This document shows, in pieces, positions 60,633-64,000 of a DNA stretch of 64,000 nt; within the stretch, counting starts at the first letter, position 1; the number at the start of each line of letters is the position of its first letter. The stretch spans positions 186,001 through 250,000 of the forward strand of contig CADCXA010000060.1 of NCBI GenBank assembly GCA_902806565.1. The letters run 5' to 3'. A model generated the notes under the pieces. The model was not told the DNA's origin. It ran no database searches and saw only the letters and a list, made by a program, of their open reading frames with translations. The translations under genes were made by a program, and so were the position numbers. The DNA is from Hypoxylon rubiginosum (lineage: Eukaryota; Ascomycota; Sordariomycetes; Xylariales; Hypoxylaceae).

Positions 60633-61510
60633 ACTTGGCTCTGGGGTTTTTATAAAATCTAAGCTCCCTTAGCAGAGCCAAAACCCTGGCTACCTACCAG
60701 TCAATAGGAAGACGGATCGTTACCGCCTGACCAAAACAGTGAGCGGGCTTGCTCCACCCGCAAAAGTCTTGAGGCTAGCGCACGTTGAAGTCGAAACCGG
60801 TTCACCGCTATATCAACCAGGCATTCGAGGACCTTGTCCACCCCCGAGTCGCCGAAGCTCGCAGAGAGAGCCTCTCCCCTCACGCCCTAGGGCGCACCAG
60901 GAGGGACGACGGGCTCCCCTGAGCAATAGCACCGCCCACACTACCGAGTACGATACGATAGCGATAAGAATACGTGACCAAGGGCACGAAACCGACAAGA
61001 ATCCCTTAATCTAACAGCTGAGACAATTACACCCCGTCGGAAACCTATGGGCCGCTACGTACGTGGCCTAGAGCCTAGGTGACGGGAGTTTCAGAAGGCA
61101 GAGAACGATGCGACGGCAAGGCAGATGCTTAGAACCTAGGAAAGGGAAGGGAGTTTTTCATCCCGGTTACCACAGGGGTTTTCCTCCTATACCACCGACG
61201 CAGCAGGTCCCGGTAAGGCCCCCGGCCCCGGGGTCGGGGGCACCCGGGAGCGGACGTAAATCTAGCAGGAGTTCCGGGTGCTAGAAGGTCATGGGGTTTC
61301 GGATCACATGTATCTTATAAAAAGCCAGCGGTGTATAAGAAATAATAATAATAATATCCATCATTATATTTTAATTTCCGTCAAGTTATTATTCAGTAAG
61401 GTGTGCATCGCTGGACTTTTTCATCTCCTTCACGCGTAATCAGAGTCAAGAAGAAATGGCCGATTCTTAGCTTTCTTTTGGAGCTCAGACCACCAAAAAA
61501 ATGCCAGGAC

Positions 61511-61618
61511 TCTGCCCCTCTACCTTACCCCGCCACCTTCATGCACCCTTCTGCCCCTCTACCCTAACCCACTACCCTAACCCACCACTTTTATGAACCC
61601 CTCTACCTTACCCCACTT
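61511..61618 (+). repeat. CTGCCCCTCTACC minisatellite
   Basis: Two to three imperfect copies of a unit of about 45-50 bp, CTGCCCCTCTACCTTACCCC followed by CCACCTTCATGCACCC. One copy holds two CTACCCTAACCCAC repeats that resemble, but are not, telomere repeats. Confidence 0.75.
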
Positions 61619-61754
61619 GTAGGGCTGAATTCCAAGGTTGCGTTAAGGCACCACGCTTGGTGTGCTTAATTTGAACTAGTGTTATCGCTTCAGATTAAGA
61701 TTTAGCCAATCAATCTCCTTTTCACTTTTCCACCTCACATCTTTCTCTTTTTGG

Positions 61755-61803
61755 TACCTAGGTACACAGGTTTGAATACTGTTCATACCAACCTAGGTAG
61801 GTA
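61755..61803. repeat. Two TACCTAGGTA palindromes
   Basis: GGTACCTAGGTACA at about 61,753-61,766 and AACCTAGGTAGGTA at about 61,790-61,803. Confidence 0.7.
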
Positions 61804-62451
61804 TTATTTAGTTTTACTCATAATATAACCTTATTTACAATGCCTAGTCTTGCCTACTGCAAAAGTTCAGCCGGAGGGCCTTGTGCCTGACGCACATGTC
61901 AAGCTACTCCATCGAGATCAGCCCCGCCATTTTTTCTCATGTATAGGTAGCTTCCCTCACTTGGCTTATTCCTTAGTTGCGGGCACAGAGCTTATCATAT
62001 AATACTGCCACGGCGTCTTAGGACTCTTGGAGAGGTACGTGGCGGCGTAGGTGTCTTAATAGTGAATAAAAATAAACGGGTACCAGTTGGGATATATCCG
62101 GATGGCTAAACAGTTAATGAATACTCCTGTGTGCATTTTGGTTATGATTTTATTCACGTCCTTTTCACGGATATGAATATGTATAGTTGTGCGTGCTATT
62201 AGTGATTTATTATATATATCTTATTAGGCAGTGCTTGCTTTCCCGCTTCAAGATGCCCCTTTGCCGATTAGCTGGTGCTTCGTTTGGTATGGGGTTTGTG
62301 CTCCGAGCTGGTTGGGTTATATATATGTACCTATATATCGTTCCCCCTCCTCCGTCAACAGCTCTCTCATCTTTTCTCCTCTAGGGCACCTTCCTATCTT
62401 ATCTTTCTTCTCCCTAACTTCCCATTAGTATACCAAGTTCTTCATGTTTAG

Positions 62452-62877
62452 GTAGTTAGTATTATATCTCCCGCAACTTTACCGCAATCCGCTGCTACTC
62501 CAGGAGTCAATAGCCTAGCTAATTCTAAGTCGGGTGCGAACCCTCTCGCTGTGGATAAGACTAAGTCTGGCAAGCGTACCGCCCCTGCCAACCCTGTTAC
62601 CACGTCTGATCGCAATCCTAAAAGACGCAGAGCCCGTCGCCTGGATGCCCTTAACAACCATTACTGCTGCGCCGCCGTCCAAGGACTCAGTGCCATACTT
62701 TCATTAGCCATTAAAGCACTCTCCCAGCAGCCTAACATAAGCGAGACAGGAAGGGATATTAAGGCTCGACTTAACAATGAGCCTGGCGAATCGGCGGAGA
62801 GTATGCTTGTATCTACTAGGTTAGGCAGCGGCCCTTCGCTTTTTGATCGTAGCGATTGGTATATGGATCCTGATTAA
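62452..62877 (+). CDS. Nuclear-type protein, last exon
   Basis: A frame open from 62,452 to the TAA at 62,877, beginning SPATLPQSAATPGVNSLAN and containing no early ATG. It is probably a terminal exon, and TTTAG at about 62,447-62,451 is a suitable acceptor. It has a strong bipartite basic signal (KSGKRTAPAN, then NPKRRRARR), a helical region (LSAILSLAIKALSQQP) and an acidic aromatic C-terminus (DRSDWYMDPD). No family recognised. The 5' exon is unassigned; a frame at 62,231-62,428 is one candidate. Confidence 0.45.
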   Translation, partial: VVSIISPATLPQSAATPGVNSLANSKSGANPLAVDKTKSGKRTAPANPVTTSDRNPKRRRARRLDALNNHYCCAAVQGLSAILSLAIKALSQQPNISETGRDIKARLNNEPGESAESMLVSTRLGSGPSLFDRSDWYMDPD

Positions 62878-63170
62878 TATAAAGCTTAACCAGATAGTTG
62901 TTACTACGCTATGTATCATTATGTTTTTATCTTCTTTCTCTCGTTGCTCATTGCCGGAGGCCGCCATAGACCATCCTCGTCGTCATGTCTTCTTTTCATG
63001 CCGCGGGGGCGGTTTGAATTGCCAATTTTAAAAGGGCGTCAGCAACGCTTTTCTTAGTGCTAACTTCGTCTTCTAGCCACACCTGCCTTTATTACTACTT
63101 CTATCATGGCTAGATTCTTCGCTACAAGCATCACTATTAGGTCCGCTATTTGCGACTGATGTATGCCATC
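62878..63170. other. Intergenic, nothing recognised
   Basis: No feature found between the terminal exon and the next remnant. Confidence 0.45.
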
Positions 63171-63419
63171 TTACAGTATATTAGGTAGTTCTAAACATTC
63201 TGAGGGAAAGCAAAAGGTGCTGGTGGCGGAAGAGGTAAAAGAGCTCGGGGCTTGAGTATTGGGGAATTGCTGCTCAGGTTCCCGTCTTTCCATGCTAGAT
63301 AATCGGCAAATAGTATCAGATTCCGGCGAAAGTTGGAAACAGGACTTTAGGACTTTCATGGTAATGACCTCGAGGGTTGCTAGATCTTTGTCTTTGATAG
63401 CACATTGGCGAACGCAGTT
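63171..63419 (-). pseudogene. Unrecognised coding fragment
   Basis: The minus strand reads NCVRQCAIKDKDLATLEVIT, then MKVLKSCFQLSPESDTICRL, then a Ser/Pro-rich tail to a stop at 63,171. A TAG immediately before NCVRQC, in an open frame, suggests a CAG to TAG break. An ATG at 63,359 allows a 62-residue product, but this is more likely the end of a longer broken gene. No domain recognised. Confidence 0.35.
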
Positions 63420-63639
63420 CTAATAGGTGTAGATTGGCAAATGGAAAAGATAGTCGAGTTGAGATGTGTGCGTCCGCGCTGGGTCGAACCTGCTGGTATA
63501 AATTGCGATCTTTACTGCGCAACACCGTTGCACATGTCCGCCGCCAAATGATTAAGAAATGTCGTCTCGTTTCTGCTCAAGAAGAAGGCCCCTATCAACG
63601 CTACGGCAAGCAAATCACATTGGATACCACTGTTTCTTG

Positions 63640-64000
63640 CGCTTTGCGAGCGACGAAGCCGTACAACGAGGCAACTTCTCGACCAAGGAGCCTCGCTCAC
63701 TAAGGAAGAACTAGATATCAATGCTCTCCACCTGGCGTCGGCTGTAAATCTTTTTGATATCGTTACATACCTTGTAGTCAGAGGAGAAAGGAATGGACAT
63801 CAACTCCAAAGATGGAGATGGAGATACGCCTCTAGTATACGCCAAATTGTCACCGTATATAATAAAGGAATTCATCGGTTACCTGGTAGAAAATAACGCG
63901 GACATGAACAAGAGGGTAGTTCTTAAAGATCAACGCCTTAATCTACTCGGGTTTGCACTTCGCCACAAGAGATAAGATCTTGCAGAAGTACTTCTAGACT
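63640..64000 (+). pseudogene. Ankyrin-repeat protein fragment, runs off the window
   Basis: One frame reads RQLLDQGASLTKEELDINAL and HLASAVNLFDIVTYLVVRGE. After a single-base frame change near 63,790 it continues MDINSKDGDGDTPLVYAKLS, then FIGYLVENNADMNKRVVLK, then LGFALRHKR, a TAA, DLAEVLLD. The G-A-N, D-G-D-TPL and A-x-x-x-x-x-x-I-x-x-L-V signatures are those of ankyrin repeats, about three or four of them. The frame change and TAA mark it as broken unless the gene continues with unusual splicing beyond base 64,000. Confidence 0.6.

Larger units (their letters stand above)
60652..62457. other. Intergenic with minisatellite and boundary motifs
   Basis: No gene recognised. A TATAAAAAG box at about 61,317 followed by an ATA microsatellite (61,341-61,356) might be part of an LTR, without a partner copy. 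Overlapping frames at 60,701-61,014 lack domains. Frames at 62,187-62,428 may include an upstream exon of the next gene. Confidence 0.4.

Noticed and set aside
61200..61400. Solo LTR with TATAAAAAG box and ATA run.
   Set aside because: No second copy, no terminal TG/CA pair and no target-site duplication could be identified.
61511..61618. Interstitial telomere repeat (CCCTAA).
   Set aside because: Only two CCCTAAC units occur, embedded in a longer minisatellite unit; there is no true telomeric run.

Overview
The window comes from a filamentous ascomycete (Pezizomycotina, probably Sordariomycetes). The signs are short 49-70 bp GT-AG introns with CTAAY-like branch points, fungus-specific families (FunK1 kinase, HNH_2-type nuclease, Zn2Cys6 regulator) and a strong footprint of repeat-induced point mutation (RIP). 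It reads as an accessory, repeat-rich compartment next to a RIP-destroyed block, not as core chromosome.

Bases 1 to about 19,608 are extremely AT-rich and hold no usable reading frame. They look like one or more transposon copies erased by RIP. A roughly 182 bp direct repeat (13,874-14,055 and 19,427-19,608), whose copies differ almost only by transitions, suggests the paired long terminal repeats of a roughly 5.7 kb element. Its right end coincides with the abrupt return to normal composition.

19.6-36 kb is a graveyard of broken and partial genes: a large membrane protein, a RecQ-like helicase fragment, an importin-beta fragment and a Zn2Cys6 regulator broken at its second zinc cysteine. 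Between them lie a few small apparently intact genes (23.05-24.14 kb, 28.9 kb, 35.7 kb), a 4.5 kb array of a diverged GC-rich repeat (29.8-34.3 kb) and copies of a 119 bp dispersed repeat. 36.4-48.9 kb holds an intact HNH nuclease gene, a RIP-broken HNH paralogue, three unrecognised pseudogenes and an AT-hook protein. 50.5-57.1 kb is the best-preserved stretch: a divergent pair (Ser/Thr kinase and a 253-residue protein sharing a 279 bp promoter region) and a full-length FunK1 kinase. 57.1-60 kb is a SNF2 helicase pseudogene with a pogo-type transposase fragment against its start. 60.5-64 kb has a tRNA-like sequence, minisatellites and the start of an ankyrin-repeat gene remnant.

Three observations tie the window together. 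First, most in-frame stops in the broken genes are TAG or TAA, several where glutamine is expected, as CpA to TpA mutation would produce. Second, the HNH nuclease gene and the FunK1 gene, unrelated in protein sequence, share a three-block upstream module. Third, the palindrome TACCTAGGTA and its variants recur at segment junctions. The shared module is the most promising lead for an undescribed system. Splice models were made by eye and need transcript support.
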